DNA from: JANQRZ01 sp965214485 | GTDB lineage: Bacteria > Bacteroidota > Rhodothermia > Rhodothermales > JANQRZ01 | Length of the DNA stretch: 64,000 nt | Reading direction: 5' to 3' | Assembly (NCBI GenBank): GCA_965214485.1 | Contig: CBDCBW010000012.1 | Location: 405,131-469,130 of the forward strand | Part shown: one piece after another, positions 1 to 8,498 of the stretch | Position numbering within the stretch: position 1 is the first letter of the stretch | How the letters are laid out: every line of letters begins with the position of its first letter | Notes under the pieces: model-generated | Database searches by the model: none | Seen by the model: the letters and a program-made list of their open reading frames with translations, nothing else | What the model was told of the DNA's origin: nothing | Position numbers and translations under genes: made by a program

Positions 1-508
1 CGGCATCGGGAACGGCGGCGACGCTGGTCCCGAAGACGCCGCTCTGCTGCTCGTTCGGCGAGACCAGGTCGAGCAGAAGCTCGCCCGTCGCGCCGCTGAA
101 CAGGTAGGCTCGGCCCGCATCGCCCGCGTTCAGCCCCTCACCGGAAGCCCCGATGAGCAGGTCGCCGCGCCCGTCGCCGTCGGTGTCGGGTACGCCGGCT
201 ACGCTGCCGCCGAAGAGGCCCTCGCCGGTCGGGTTGGGCGAGACGAGGTCGAGAAGAACCTCGCCTGTGGCGCCGCTAAAGAGATAGGCGCGGCCCGCCA
301 GGAACGGCGCGTCCGGCGGCGTCTCTTGCCACGCCCCGACGAGGAGGTCTGGGACGCTGTCGCCATCGGCGTCCGGCACGGCGGAGACGGCCCGTCCGAA
401 CCGACCGTCGAACTCTTCGTTCGGCGAGGCGAGGGTCTCGATCAACCCTTGCGCCGCTGCGACGTGCGTGCAGAGAAAAAGGAGGAGGAAAGTGCGCAGG
501 AAAAGCAC
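1..508 (-). CDS. FG-GAP (integrin-alpha-like) repeat secreted protein, C-terminus cut by window edge
   Basis: Reading the minus strand from a GTG at 508 gives a hydrophobic signal peptide (LFLRTFLLLFLCTHVAAAQG) followed by repeats of the type FG..V..VPDADGDSVPDLLVGA...GRAYLFSGATGE. Each repeat carries the calcium-binding DxDGDxxxD loop of FG-GAP/integrin-alpha propeller blades; about three blades are visible before the window ends. The family is extracellular and often ends in a type IX sorting tail, but that part is outside the window. No clear Shine-Dalgarno site or upstream ATG exists in this frame, so the GTG start is a best guess. The neighbour upstream (lipoprotein, same strand) ends 108 bases away. 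The exact role is unknown. Confidence 0.8.
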   Translation of the reverse strand, partial: MLFLRTFLLLFLCTHVAAAQGLIETLASPNEEFDGRFGRAVSAVPDADGDSVPDLLVGAWQETPPDAPFLAGRAYLFSGATGEVLLDLVSPNPTGEGLFGGSVAGVPDTDGDGRGDLLIGASGEGLNAGDAGRAYLFSGATGELLLDLVSPNEQQSGVFGTSVAAVPDA

Positions 509-616
509 GGGAGCAAGGAGGCTAGGCAGGGGGACAGACACTGGGAAACAGACACGGAGAAAGAGCGGTACCGGGCCACCACCGTTCCGGCACCGCCCGT
601 CGAAGGCGTGCTGCGC

Positions 617-1579
617 TCAGTCGGTGAGCTGGCCCTCGAACAGACCGTCGTCGGTGCCGCTGAAGACGGTGCCCTGGATGCGGCCCGTGGCGCGGTCGAA
701 GAAGGCGTCGCTGCTAAGCGAGAAGCCGTTCTCGCCGTCGGCGTCGGGCTGGACACGCGCGATGAACGAGCGGACGACCGAGTTGTCCGGCACGCAGCGG
801 TTGTCGGTGAGGGAGCCGTCGGTGACGGCCTGCGCGCCGTTGCCCACGTCGAGCGTGCCGGTGACCGGCGCGCTCATCTGGCACCCGCCGGCCGTGCCGA
901 CGTCGAGGGTGAGGGTGCCGCCAAGGACCTCGCCGCCGAGCGTCGCCGAGAAGTCGAACGTGAGCGTCTCGCCGAAGACGTCGTCGAACGGGATCAGCTC
1001 CGGCTCGGCGTCGGCGGGCGTGAAGGTGATCAGGAGCGCGTCGAGGTTCCACCCGCCGCTTGCTGCCTCAGACGTGATCGTGAGCGTGCGCGGTGCCCCG
1101 GCTTCGACGAGGAACGAGGCGGGCGTCGCGAAAATCGCCGGGGCCTGCTGCCCACCGGACGACGGCAGGTTGAAGGTCACCTCGTCGGCTCCGGCGAGGA
1201 CGCCGCTGGCCTCGACCTCGACCGGCTGCACGGCACCGGAGGAGTAGAAGAAGGTGAGACGGTAGCGTCCGGTCTCGGGCACCCGGAAGGTAAACCGGAG
1301 CTCGCCCTCGCCGCGGTCGGGGAAGCGGACGAACGTCTGGCCGTTGCGGGTGAGGATGCGCGCCGTACCACTCGGCGTGCCGCGCTCCGCCTGAACGAGG
1401 GTGGATGAGGTTCCGAGCGCGATGGGCTCGGACGCTGAGGTTGCCGGAGCGTTACCGGGACCGGCGGCACCGGGGTCGGCGGCGTCGCAGCCGGAGAGGG
1501 CGATGCCCGTTATTGCAAAGATGGCGAACAACACCAACAGGGTGGAGCGAGCAGAGAGGGTGGAGCGGGAGTAGGTCAT
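617..1579 (-). CDS. Secreted lipoprotein, 320 aa, carbohydrate-binding-module-like N-terminal half
   Basis: The start is set at the ATG at 1579, which places a signal peptide directly in front of a lipobox LSGC with Cys at residue 31; a longer frame to 1636 would add 19 residues of unlikely leader. After a low-complexity linker, residues about 45-175 read like a beta-sandwich carbohydrate-binding module (ARILTRNGQTFVRFP, RYRLTFFYSSGAVQPVEV, GGWNLDALLITF). The C-terminal half, after the PELIPFDDVFG stretch, is not recognised. Likely an outer-membrane-anchored glycan binder; ligand unknown. The signal peptide coding region contains one copy of the dispersed 9-mer GTTATTGCA, on the opposite strand to the gene. 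Confidence 0.7.
   Translation of the reverse strand: MTYSRSTLSARSTLLVLFAIFAITGIALSGCDAADPGAAGPGNAPATSASEPIALGTSSTLVQAERGTPSGTARILTRNGQTFVRFPDRGEGELRFTFRVPETGRYRLTFFYSSGAVQPVEVEASGVLAGADEVTFNLPSSGGQQAPAIFATPASFLVEAGAPRTLTITSEAASGGWNLDALLITFTPADAEPELIPFDDVFGETLTFDFSATLGGEVLGGTLTLDVGTAGGCQMSAPVTGTLDVGNGAQAVTDGSLTDNRCVPDNSVVRSFIARVQPDADGENGFSLSSDAFFDRATGRIQGTVFSGTDDGLFEGQLTD
1509..1517 (+). repeat. Dispersed polar motif GTTATTGCA, copy 1 (+)
   Basis: Sequence CCGTTATTGCAAAG, inside the signal peptide codons of the lipoprotein gene (which read FAITG on the other strand). One of ten exact copies; see the findings for the pattern. Confidence 0.7.
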
Positions 1580-1861
1580 GGTAGAGCGGAGGTTGCGGAG
1601 GAAGAGGTCTGCGAGGTCGAACACTTGTTGGCACAAACATCGGTGGAGAACGTCGCCCGGTCCTGAGGAGGGGCTGAGGTTGAACCGAGGAGCTGCCGAG
1701 GTCGCGGTGCCAAGCGTGAGGCGTCTAGCCGAACAGCGGCCTTCGATGCTCTTCTACCGACGGCGGCGGGGCCCGGACGACGGAATCTTGCGCCGCGTGC
1801 TGCGATCTTGCTTCCGATACCCAATCCGTTCGGTCAGCCGGACTTGCTTCTGATCCGAAAC

Positions 1862-3826
1862 TCATGCCGGGCTCAGCGAGGGTAGGGGGAAATCGAGCGC
1901 GGCCCGGACCCCGCCCGCCGCCGAGGGCGAGAAGGCGAGCGTCCCGCCGATCTGCAGCGCGAGGTCGTGCACGAGCCGCATCCCGAGCGAGGCCGAGGGG
2001 TCGATCTCGGCGGGCAGGCCGTCCCCGTCGTCCTCGACCACGAGCCGCGCGCGCCCCGCCTGCTGCGTCTCGAACCGGACGGTCGCGTGGCCGGACCCGC
2101 TCGCGGCGAAGGCGTGCTTGTAGACGTTCCCGACGAGTTCGGCGACGATGAGGCCGAGCGGCACGGCGGTGTCGGCGTCGAGGCGCACCGAAGCGTCTGT
2201 GGCTTCGAGCGTCACCTCGCCTGGGTGCGCGCCGCCGCTCTGGGCCAGGACTCGCACGAGGTCGCCGAGGTAGGTCGCCGCGTCCACGTCCCGGAGGTCG
2301 CCGTCGCGGTAGAGCTGGCGGTGGGCGAGCGCCATCGCCTCGACGCGCCACTGCATCTGGCGGAGCGAGGCCGTAGCTCCGCGCGCCGCCTCCGTGCTCG
2401 GGGCGGGGTCGCGGCCGAGGGCCCGGAGCTGGAGGTTGAGCAGGCTCGCGATCACCTGGAGGTTGTTCTTGACCCGGTGGTGGACCTCGCGCAGGAGCAC
2501 CTCGCGCTCCTCGACGAGGACGCGCTTCTCGTCGAGCAGGCGGTGGGTTTCGTCGAGCGCGGTCTCGGCGAGGTCGCGCTGGCGCCGGGTCTCGTCGCGC
2601 TCGGCGCGGAGGAGGGCGAGCGCGCGGCGCTTGACGCGGGCGGCGCGCAGCAGCGCCGTCACGGCGAGGACGAGCAGGAGCGCCGCCACGGCGACGGCGG
2701 CGAGGAGGTCGCGCTGCCGCTCGGCGCGGAGGGTTTGCACCTCGACCTGGCGCCGGGCCTCTTCGGTCTCGAAGGCGGCACGCTGCGCCGCCAGGCTCTC
2801 GGCGCGCTCCTTCACCTCCAGGCTGTCCTCGATCGCGTCGTAGCGCTCGAAGACGGCGAGCGCGGCCCGGTGGTCGCCGGCGAGGGCGAGCACCTCGGTC
2901 TGGGAGCGGAGCGCGTTCATGAGCAGGCGCGGGCTCCCGAATCCCTCGGCGAGCGCGACGGCGCGGTCGGCGTGGAGCACCGCCGCGCCGGGTTGCCCGA
3001 GCCGGGCCTCGGTCTCGGCGAGGTGCCGGAGCGCGATGATCTCGTGGAACCGGCTCCCGGCCTCGCGCGCGAACGCGAGCGCCTCGCCGAGCGCGCCCGC
3101 CGAGCGTTCGAGCTCGCCCGCGTCTCGAAACGCCTCGCCCAACGTCACCGCGGCGTCGACCGCATTCGCGAGGTTGCCGAGGTCGAGGTAACGGTTGCGG
3201 GCCTCGCTCGCCTGCCGGATCGCCTCGGCGCGCCACCGGCCCTCCCCGGTGCGGCTCGCCGAGAGGTTGATCTTGGCGAGGATCGCCAGGTCGAACGCGA
3301 CGCCGTCCAGGAGGCCGGTTGCGCGGTGGAGGGCCAGCGCCTCGGCGGCAAGGCGGCGCGCCTCGGGGTAGGCCTCGCTCCGGTAGTAGATCGTGGCGAC
3401 GTTCGTGAGGAGGCCGGCGCGCTCCTTCGGGTACCGCGCGGCGTCTGCCAGGCCGAGCGCCCGGCGGTAGGCGTCGAGGGCGGCGTCTTCCTCGTCGCGC
3501 GTGGCGTGTGCGTTGCCCAGGCCGCGGAGCGCGCGCGCCAGCGGCTCCGCCTCCCCGAGGCGCTCGGCGGCGGCCACGGCGCGCTCGGCGTAGACGAGGC
3601 AGGAGTCGAGGTCCGTTTGGCTGAAGGCTGCCGCGAGCTGCAGGAAGAGCAGGACGCGCTCGGCCCCGTCCGCCGCGCCGAGCGCGGCCCGGAGGCTGTC
3701 GGCACCGGACGGGTGCGAGCCGGAGCCACCGGGCGGGGGCGGCACGCCGCCCTGCGGCTGCGCCATCGCGCCGAGCGCGGTGCTCAGGACGAAACAGGCG
3801 AAAAGGGCGCGGTACGGGATGTGCAT
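1862..3826 (-). CDS. TPR-containing sensor histidine kinase (HisKA_2 type), 654 aa
   Basis: The start ATG at 3826 is chosen because it opens a signal peptide (MHIPYRALFACFVLSTALGAMAQ); the frame runs 93 codons further upstream without support. Residues about 45-340 form helical tetratricopeptide-like repeats, followed by a coiled segment, a membrane helix near 373-394, a second coiled segment, then the phosphoacceptor region REVHHRVKNNLQVIASLLNLQ (His449/His450) typical of HisKA_2 kinases. An HATPase domain follows, with N-box-like VAELVGNVYKHAF and the DGDGLP nucleotide loop. The periplasmic TPR part presumably senses a protein or envelope signal. The response regulator gene lies divergently 357 bases away, making a two-component pair. 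Confidence 0.9.
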   Translation of the reverse strand: MHIPYRALFACFVLSTALGAMAQPQGGVPPPPGGSGSHPSGADSLRAALGAADGAERVLLFLQLAAAFSQTDLDSCLVYAERAVAAAERLGEAEPLARALRGLGNAHATRDEEDAALDAYRRALGLADAARYPKERAGLLTNVATIYYRSEAYPEARRLAAEALALHRATGLLDGVAFDLAILAKINLSASRTGEGRWRAEAIRQASEARNRYLDLGNLANAVDAAVTLGEAFRDAGELERSAGALGEALAFAREAGSRFHEIIALRHLAETEARLGQPGAAVLHADRAVALAEGFGSPRLLMNALRSQTEVLALAGDHRAALAVFERYDAIEDSLEVKERAESLAAQRAAFETEEARRQVEVQTLRAERQRDLLAAVAVAALLLVLAVTALLRAARVKRRALALLRAERDETRRQRDLAETALDETHRLLDEKRVLVEEREVLLREVHHRVKNNLQVIASLLNLQLRALGRDPAPSTEAARGATASLRQMQWRVEAMALAHRQLYRDGDLRDVDAATYLGDLVRVLAQSGGAHPGEVTLEATDASVRLDADTAVPLGLIVAELVGNVYKHAFAASGSGHATVRFETQQAGRARLVVEDDGDGLPAEIDPSASLGMRLVHDLALQIGGTLAFSPSAAGGVRAALDFPLPSLSPA

Positions 3827-4183
3827 GCGGAAGGGGGGCGGCGGCGGGAGCGCCCCGCGCGGCCGAGCGCGGTTGCGGGGCGCGCGTACGTTACGAAACA
3901 CCGAAGTGACCTCGTACATCACCCGCACCGGACGGCGCTGCTCCGGCGATAGTTGTCCATTTCGTGACGTTCGGCCCCTTCGTCTGCTAGTGCTACGACA
4001 ACTCGATTCTGACAGGCTCTCGGCAGCCCGTGCGCCGCGCGTCAGCGTTGACCTCGTCGCCCGATGCGGTGCATCTAGCTCCTCGGTCGCCTTGACTCGC
4101 AGCACCCGAACACGCCGATCTACCCGTCATTCTGCTCGTGTCGCAGCACTAGGTACCTTTACTCCCTCCACTGCCTACTCCCA
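3827..4183. promoter_or_regulatory. 357-base divergent intergenic region of the two-component pair
   Basis: Lies between the starts of the kinase (minus) and the response regulator (plus), so it must hold both promoters. It is somewhat less GC-rich than the flanks. I see no convincing operator repeat or terminator in it. Autoregulation by the AraC-type regulator is plausible but not shown. Confidence 0.4.
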
Positions 4184-4945
4184 ATGCGCTCATCGCCCCC
4201 ACCCAAGATCGTCATCGTCGAGGACGAGGTCATCGTCGCCCGCGACATCGCCGAGACCGTCACCGGGCTGGGCTACGCCGTGCCGGGCTTCGCCGGCAAC
4301 GTCGACGACGCGCTCGCGCTCGTCGAGGAGCACGCCCCGGACCTGGTCCTCGTCGACATCGTCCTCAAGGGCGAGCGCGACGGGGTCTGGCTCGGGCGGG
4401 TCCTGCGCGAGGAGCACGCCGTCCCGTTCATCTACCTCACGAGCCACGCCGACCGGCGAACCGTCGAGCAGGCGCGCGTGACGCGGCCCAACGGCTACCT
4501 CGTCAAGCCGTTCTCCGAGGACGACCTCTACGCCGCGGTGGAGACCGCGCTCGCCAACTACGCCGAGGCGCAGCGGCACATCGACCTCGAAGCCCTCGCC
4601 GAGACGAGCACCGGCTCCGGCACGCTCGCGCCGTCGGTGCTCCGCGCGGTCGAGGACCACGTCGCCAAGCACTTCAACCGGTCGCTCTCGCTGGCCGACC
4701 TCGCGGCGGTGGCCGGGATGAGCACGTTCCACTTCGCGCGCTGCTTCAAGGCGACGATGGGGCAGTCCCCCCACCAGTATGTCGTCGCGCAGCGCGTCGA
4801 GGAGGCCCGGCGGCTGCTGCGCCACACCGATTGGTCGGTGGGCCGCGTCTGCCTCGCCGTCGGGTACGAGAGCCAGGGGCACTTCTCGTCGCTCTTCAAG
4901 CGCGAGGTCGGCGTCACCCCCGGCCGCTACCGGCAGCTCGAGTAG
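4184..4945 (+). CDS. Response regulator with receiver and AraC-type DNA-binding domain, 253 aa
   Basis: The N-terminal receiver spans about residues 8-122. It has the acidic pair VEDE (13-15), the phosphoacceptor Asp58 in LVLVDIVLKG, the switch residue Thr86 in YLTSHA and Lys108 in YLVKPF. Residues about 150-253 are an AraC/XylS double helix-turn-helix (LADLAAVAGMSTFHFARCFKATMGQSPHQY and GRVCLAVGYESQGHFSSLFKREVGVTPGRYR). It is probably phosphorylated by the divergently encoded TPR histidine kinase and acts on transcription. Receiver-AraC fusions are common; a divergent partner kinase of HisKA_2 type is less usual. Regulon unknown. Confidence 0.92.
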   Translation: MRSSPPPKIVIVEDEVIVARDIAETVTGLGYAVPGFAGNVDDALALVEEHAPDLVLVDIVLKGERDGVWLGRVLREEHAVPFIYLTSHADRRTVEQARVTRPNGYLVKPFSEDDLYAAVETALANYAEAQRHIDLEALAETSTGSGTLAPSVLRAVEDHVAKHFNRSLSLADLAAVAGMSTFHFARCFKATMGQSPHQYVVAQRVEEARRLLRHTDWSVGRVCLAVGYESQGHFSSLFKREVGVTPGRYRQLE

Positions 4946-4988
4946 CGGCCTCCGTCCCCGAGCCCGACCCGTCCCCGAGCCCGGCCCG

Positions 4989-6347
4989 TCACCGGAGTAC
5001 GGTCAGGTGACGGTTCGTCACCCGGCCGTCGATGGCGGCGCGGACGAGGTAGGTGCCCGCCGGCAGGGTCCGAGTCGGGAGATCGAACCGGTGTGCCCCC
5101 GCAGGCAACATGCCGTCGTGGACGAGCGCCACGCGGCGGCCGAGCGCGTCGAGGGCTTCGAGCCGGACGTGGGCGGCCCGCTTCAGCGTCAGCGCCAGCG
5201 CGGCGCTGCCGCGCGTCGGGTTCGGGAAGAGCGTCACCGTTTCGCTGAGCGCGCCGGGGCCTCCGGGCGCAGCCGTCGGCGGGAGCTGCTGCGCCGCGAC
5301 CACGGCCCGCGTCCACGCCACCGGCATCGAGCCGGGCACGTACCAGTTGCCCACGCCCTCCGAGAACTCCTCGTTGTAGTACCACACGACGTCGTCGGCG
5401 CGGGCGAGCGCGTTGCGCAGCGTGGTCTCCATCACCGCAGGGTTCATCGGGTAGCCGTCGCTCGCCTTCCAGTCGATGTTGTACACCCCGAAGCCGTTGC
5501 TGACCCGGGTGCCCCAGTCCGGCCGGAGGGCCTCGGGGATGAACGCACTGTCGGTCTCGTCCGAGGCGATGCCGGTCTCGCGCCAGGCGTAGGCGCGCTC
5601 GAAGTCGCGCGCGCTGCGGTACTGGTAGCACTCGCCGCCGTCGATGACGCGGTTGCCCGGCCCGGCCCCTTCGAGGAAGCCGACGAAGAGCGGCCCGAGC
5701 AGCTCGTACTCGCCCGCGTCCGCGACCTGCAGGAGGCGCACGTAGTCCGGCGTGGCCGGCTCCGAGAGCCACGGGCCGAACGTGAAGAGCACCTCGGCCT
5801 CGGGCCACGCCCCGGCGACGGCCTCCATCATCTGGCGCCCGCGCAGGCGCGTCTGCTCGCGGTAGGCACCGAGGCCCTGCTGCGGGCCGGCATAGTCCTC
5901 GGGGAAGTTCAGCCACGGGTCTCCGTACTCCTCGACGTCGAAGAACAGCCCGGCGAAGCCCGCGTCGCGCGCGGCCCCGGCGACGGCGCTCCAGTTGGCG
6001 AGCACCGGGGCCCACGCCGCGTCGTCGAACACGTCGCCGGGGTCATTGATCGTGACCAAGAGGAAGTTGTAGTCGAGCCGCTCGAACTGCCCGTCGAGGG
6101 CCGCGAGGCTGCCGGCGATCTCCTCCTCCGTGAAGCTCCAGCCCGGCTTCATGAGCTGCCACGAGGCGAAGACCGTGACGGTGATCCCGTCGAAGGGAAG
6201 GGCCTCCAGGTGGTCGATGTTCTCGGCGAGGTGGACGGGGTAGGTCAGCGGGAAGTTGGGCTGCTGGTGGACGAGGAGCTTCGGGACGGGCTGCCCGGCG
6301 GCCGGGCCGGCCACCGCGAGGGCGAAGAGTAGGGGGAGGGCACGCAT
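4989..6347 (-). CDS. Exported glycosidase-like (TIM-barrel-like) protein with type IX sorting tail, 452 aa
   Basis: A signal peptide (residues 1-18) is followed by a region of about 330 residues with alternating strand/helix character and motifs such as DGITVTVFASWQLM, LLVTINDP and FAGLFFDVEEYGDPW. This suggests a (beta/alpha)8 barrel of glycoside-hydrolase-like type; the acidic FFDVEEY stretch could be catalytic. I cannot name a family. The last ~80 residues are a type IX secretion C-terminal domain: LFPNPTRGSAALALTL, RLEALDALGRRV, LPAGTYLVRAAIDGRVTNRHLTVLR. The upstream same-strand FG-GAP gene ends only 17 bases away, so the two are likely co-transcribed. The protein is probably released or anchored at the cell surface. 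Confidence 0.75.
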   Translation of the reverse strand: MRALPLLFALAVAGPAAGQPVPKLLVHQQPNFPLTYPVHLAENIDHLEALPFDGITVTVFASWQLMKPGWSFTEEEIAGSLAALDGQFERLDYNFLLVTINDPGDVFDDAAWAPVLANWSAVAGAARDAGFAGLFFDVEEYGDPWLNFPEDYAGPQQGLGAYREQTRLRGRQMMEAVAGAWPEAEVLFTFGPWLSEPATPDYVRLLQVADAGEYELLGPLFVGFLEGAGPGNRVIDGGECYQYRSARDFERAYAWRETGIASDETDSAFIPEALRPDWGTRVSNGFGVYNIDWKASDGYPMNPAVMETTLRNALARADDVVWYYNEEFSEGVGNWYVPGSMPVAWTRAVVAAQQLPPTAAPGGPGALSETVTLFPNPTRGSAALALTLKRAAHVRLEALDALGRRVALVHDGMLPAGAHRFDLPTRTLPAGTYLVRAAIDGRVTNRHLTVLR

Positions 6348-6364
6348 GGTAGAAGGGGTTCCGG

Positions 6365-8017
6365 TTAGCGGACGACGGTGAGGCGGCGGGTCTCAGTGCG
6401 GTCCCCGGCGCGCAGGCGCACAAAGTACAGCCCTGCCGGCACGTCGCCGAGCGCGGCGCGGGCAGTATGCACGCCCGCCGTCCGGCGCTCGTCCACGAGC
6501 ACGGCGACGGAGCGCCCGAGCACGTCGAAGACCTCGACGCGCGCGGGTCCGGCCTCGGCCAGGGTGAAGGTCACCGCCGCCGCGCCGCGCGCCGGGTTCG
6601 GGGCGACGCCGAGGGCGAGCGGTGTGGCCTCCGGGGCGGCCTCGGTCGGTGTGCTGGCGGAGGTGGGGAAGACGTAGGCGCGGCCGGCGAAGGGCGGGCT
6701 CCCCGGCGGGTTCTCGCCCCACGCGCCCACCCCGACCTCGGGCGAGCCGTCGCCGTCGAGGTCGCCGAGCGCGGCGATGCCGTAGCCGAAGTATTGGACC
6801 CCGTCGGGGTCGGCCGTCGGCGGCTTGAGGGTCTGGAGCAGCGTGCCGTCCGACGAGAAGAGGTAGACCCGCCCGATGAAGACCTGGGGGTTGGCCGCGT
6901 CGTCCTCGGCACGCGCGCTCACGATCAGGTCCTCGCGCCCGTCGCCGTCGAGGTCGCCCGCGCTCTCGACGAGCTCGCCGAAAAACCCGATGAACTGCGG
7001 GTCGGGCGACAGAATCGTCACCGCGGCCTCGCCGGTTGCGCCCGAGATCACGTAGGCGCGCCCCTCGTAGTTGCCCTGGATGGGCTCGCCGTTGGCCCCC
7101 GTCGCCACGTCCGGCACGCCGTCGCCGGTGACGTCGCCGAGCCCGGCGACATAGCGCCCGAACCCGCCGAGCTGGGTCTCGTTCGGCGAGCGGATGACGC
7201 GGAGGACCGAGCCGTCGGCCCCACTCACGAAGTAGAGCCGCCCGGCGAGCTGGAGGCCGGTCGGGCCGGTGCGGAAGGGCTCGCCGGTGACGAGGTCCGG
7301 CGTGCCGTCGCCGTCGAGGTCGCCGGCGTCGTCGGAGGTGTAGCCGAAGCCCGACTCCTGCTCGGGGTCCGGGGCGGTGACGGTGAAGACGAGTGTGTCG
7401 GCGGCCCCGTCGAAGACGTGGAGCCGGCCGGCCAGGGGCAGGCCCCCCACGCGCTCGCCCTTGGCGCTGACGCCGATCTCGCCGACGCCGTCGCCGGTCA
7501 AGTCACCGAGGCGCGCGAGGTCGAACCCGAAGTCGCCGCCGGGCTGGGGGTCGGGCGAGGTGAACGACGTGATCTCGGTCCCGTCGGCCCCGCTGAGGAG
7601 GTAGACCCGGCCCGCGTTGTCGGCCCCGCCGATGACCTCGCGCGAGGCGCTGGCGTAGAAGTCCGGCGTGCCGTCGCCGTCGCGGTCGGAGGCGGCAAGC
7701 AGGCCCTCGCCGAAGAACGCATCGAACTCGCGGTTGGGCGAACGGAAGGTGCGGACGAGCGCGCCCGTCGCGCCGCTGAAGACGTGGACCTGCCCGGCGT
7801 CGTCGACGGGATCGCTGTCCGGCCCGGCCACCTCGTCCGGGGCCGAGACCGCAAGGTCGGTCACGCCGTCGCCGTCGAGGTCCCCGATGGGCGCGATGCT
7901 GGTCCCGAACAGGCTCTCCTGGGTCTCGTCCGGCGAGGCGAAGACGAAGCGTGGGGCGAGCTGGGCCTGGGCGAAGCCGGCAAAGGACAGGAGGAGGACG
8001 AGCACAAGCAGACGCAT
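6365..8017 (-). CDS. FG-GAP repeat (seven-bladed propeller) surface protein with type IX sorting tail, 550 aa
   Basis: Signal peptide MRLLVLVLLLSFAGFAQA, then about seven repeats of roughly 60 residues. Each has a DxDGDGxxDL calcium loop (IGDLDGDGVTDLAVSA, SDRDGDGTPDFYASA, LGDLTGDGVGEIGVSA, AGDLDGDGTPDLVTG, LGDVTGDGVPDVATGA, AGDLDGDGREDLIVSA, LGDLDGDGSPEVGVGA). Seven blades match the integrin-alpha-type propeller. The C-terminus (VAPNPARGAAAVTFTLAEAGPA through GLYFVRLRAGDRTETRRLTVVR) is a type IX sorting domain. The ligand is unknown. It is paired with the glycosidase-like gene downstream and resembles the cut protein at the window start. Confidence 0.88.
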   Translation of the reverse strand: MRLLVLVLLLSFAGFAQAQLAPRFVFASPDETQESLFGTSIAPIGDLDGDGVTDLAVSAPDEVAGPDSDPVDDAGQVHVFSGATGALVRTFRSPNREFDAFFGEGLLAASDRDGDGTPDFYASASREVIGGADNAGRVYLLSGADGTEITSFTSPDPQPGGDFGFDLARLGDLTGDGVGEIGVSAKGERVGGLPLAGRLHVFDGAADTLVFTVTAPDPEQESGFGYTSDDAGDLDGDGTPDLVTGEPFRTGPTGLQLAGRLYFVSGADGSVLRVIRSPNETQLGGFGRYVAGLGDVTGDGVPDVATGANGEPIQGNYEGRAYVISGATGEAAVTILSPDPQFIGFFGELVESAGDLDGDGREDLIVSARAEDDAANPQVFIGRVYLFSSDGTLLQTLKPPTADPDGVQYFGYGIAALGDLDGDGSPEVGVGAWGENPPGSPPFAGRAYVFPTSASTPTEAAPEATPLALGVAPNPARGAAAVTFTLAEAGPARVEVFDVLGRSVAVLVDERRTAGVHTARAALGDVPAGLYFVRLRAGDRTETRRLTVVR

Positions 8018-8498
8018 GGAAGCAGCACGGGTGGAGGGACGGAGGACGAAAACAAAAGGATCAGGACGTACGCACAGGTCGCTTTTCCGGTCCTCCCGAG
8101 CGGAGACCCGAAGGGCCGTAGCTGAGGGGCCGTAGCCGAGGGACCTTCCGGGGAAACCCGCGATAGGTTGCTGACTCTGCGCCCGAAGAGATAGGCTGCG
8201 CCGAACCTTCGGGTTCCTCGACGAGGATAAGGCTACCCGAAGCGCGGGCCTACACCATGAGCGAAAAGTGATGGTTCTCTAAGGAATGTATCACGGCAGG
8301 CCGCTCCGCGCTGGAAACGCGTCCGCCGAAGCCGGAGGGCGGCGGCGAGGGCGTAGGGCGGCGAGGGGGGAGGGTGGTCGCACGAGGTACCCGCATGGGC
8401 AGCCGAGTACCTCGCGGCCTTCGAGATTAGCTGTGCGCCGGTCGTCCCTGCCCTGCGCCGCTCGCTATCTTCCGCCCCGACGCGACCCGCCGCCCACT
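8018..8498. other. 481-base intergenic region between divergent genes
   Basis: Holds the presumed promoters of the FG-GAP gene (minus) and the propeller regulator (plus). A short direct duplication of a GGCCGTAG(C)YGAGGG unit lies near 8115-8145. An in-frame extension of the downstream gene back to 8286 is possible but reads as non-coding low-complexity sequence. No RNA gene is recognised. Confidence 0.4.

Noticed and set aside
1967..3952. Long plus-strand open frame (661 codons) opposite the histidine kinase
   Set aside because: It is a shadow of the GC-rich kinase gene; it has no domain signatures and strongly biased composition.
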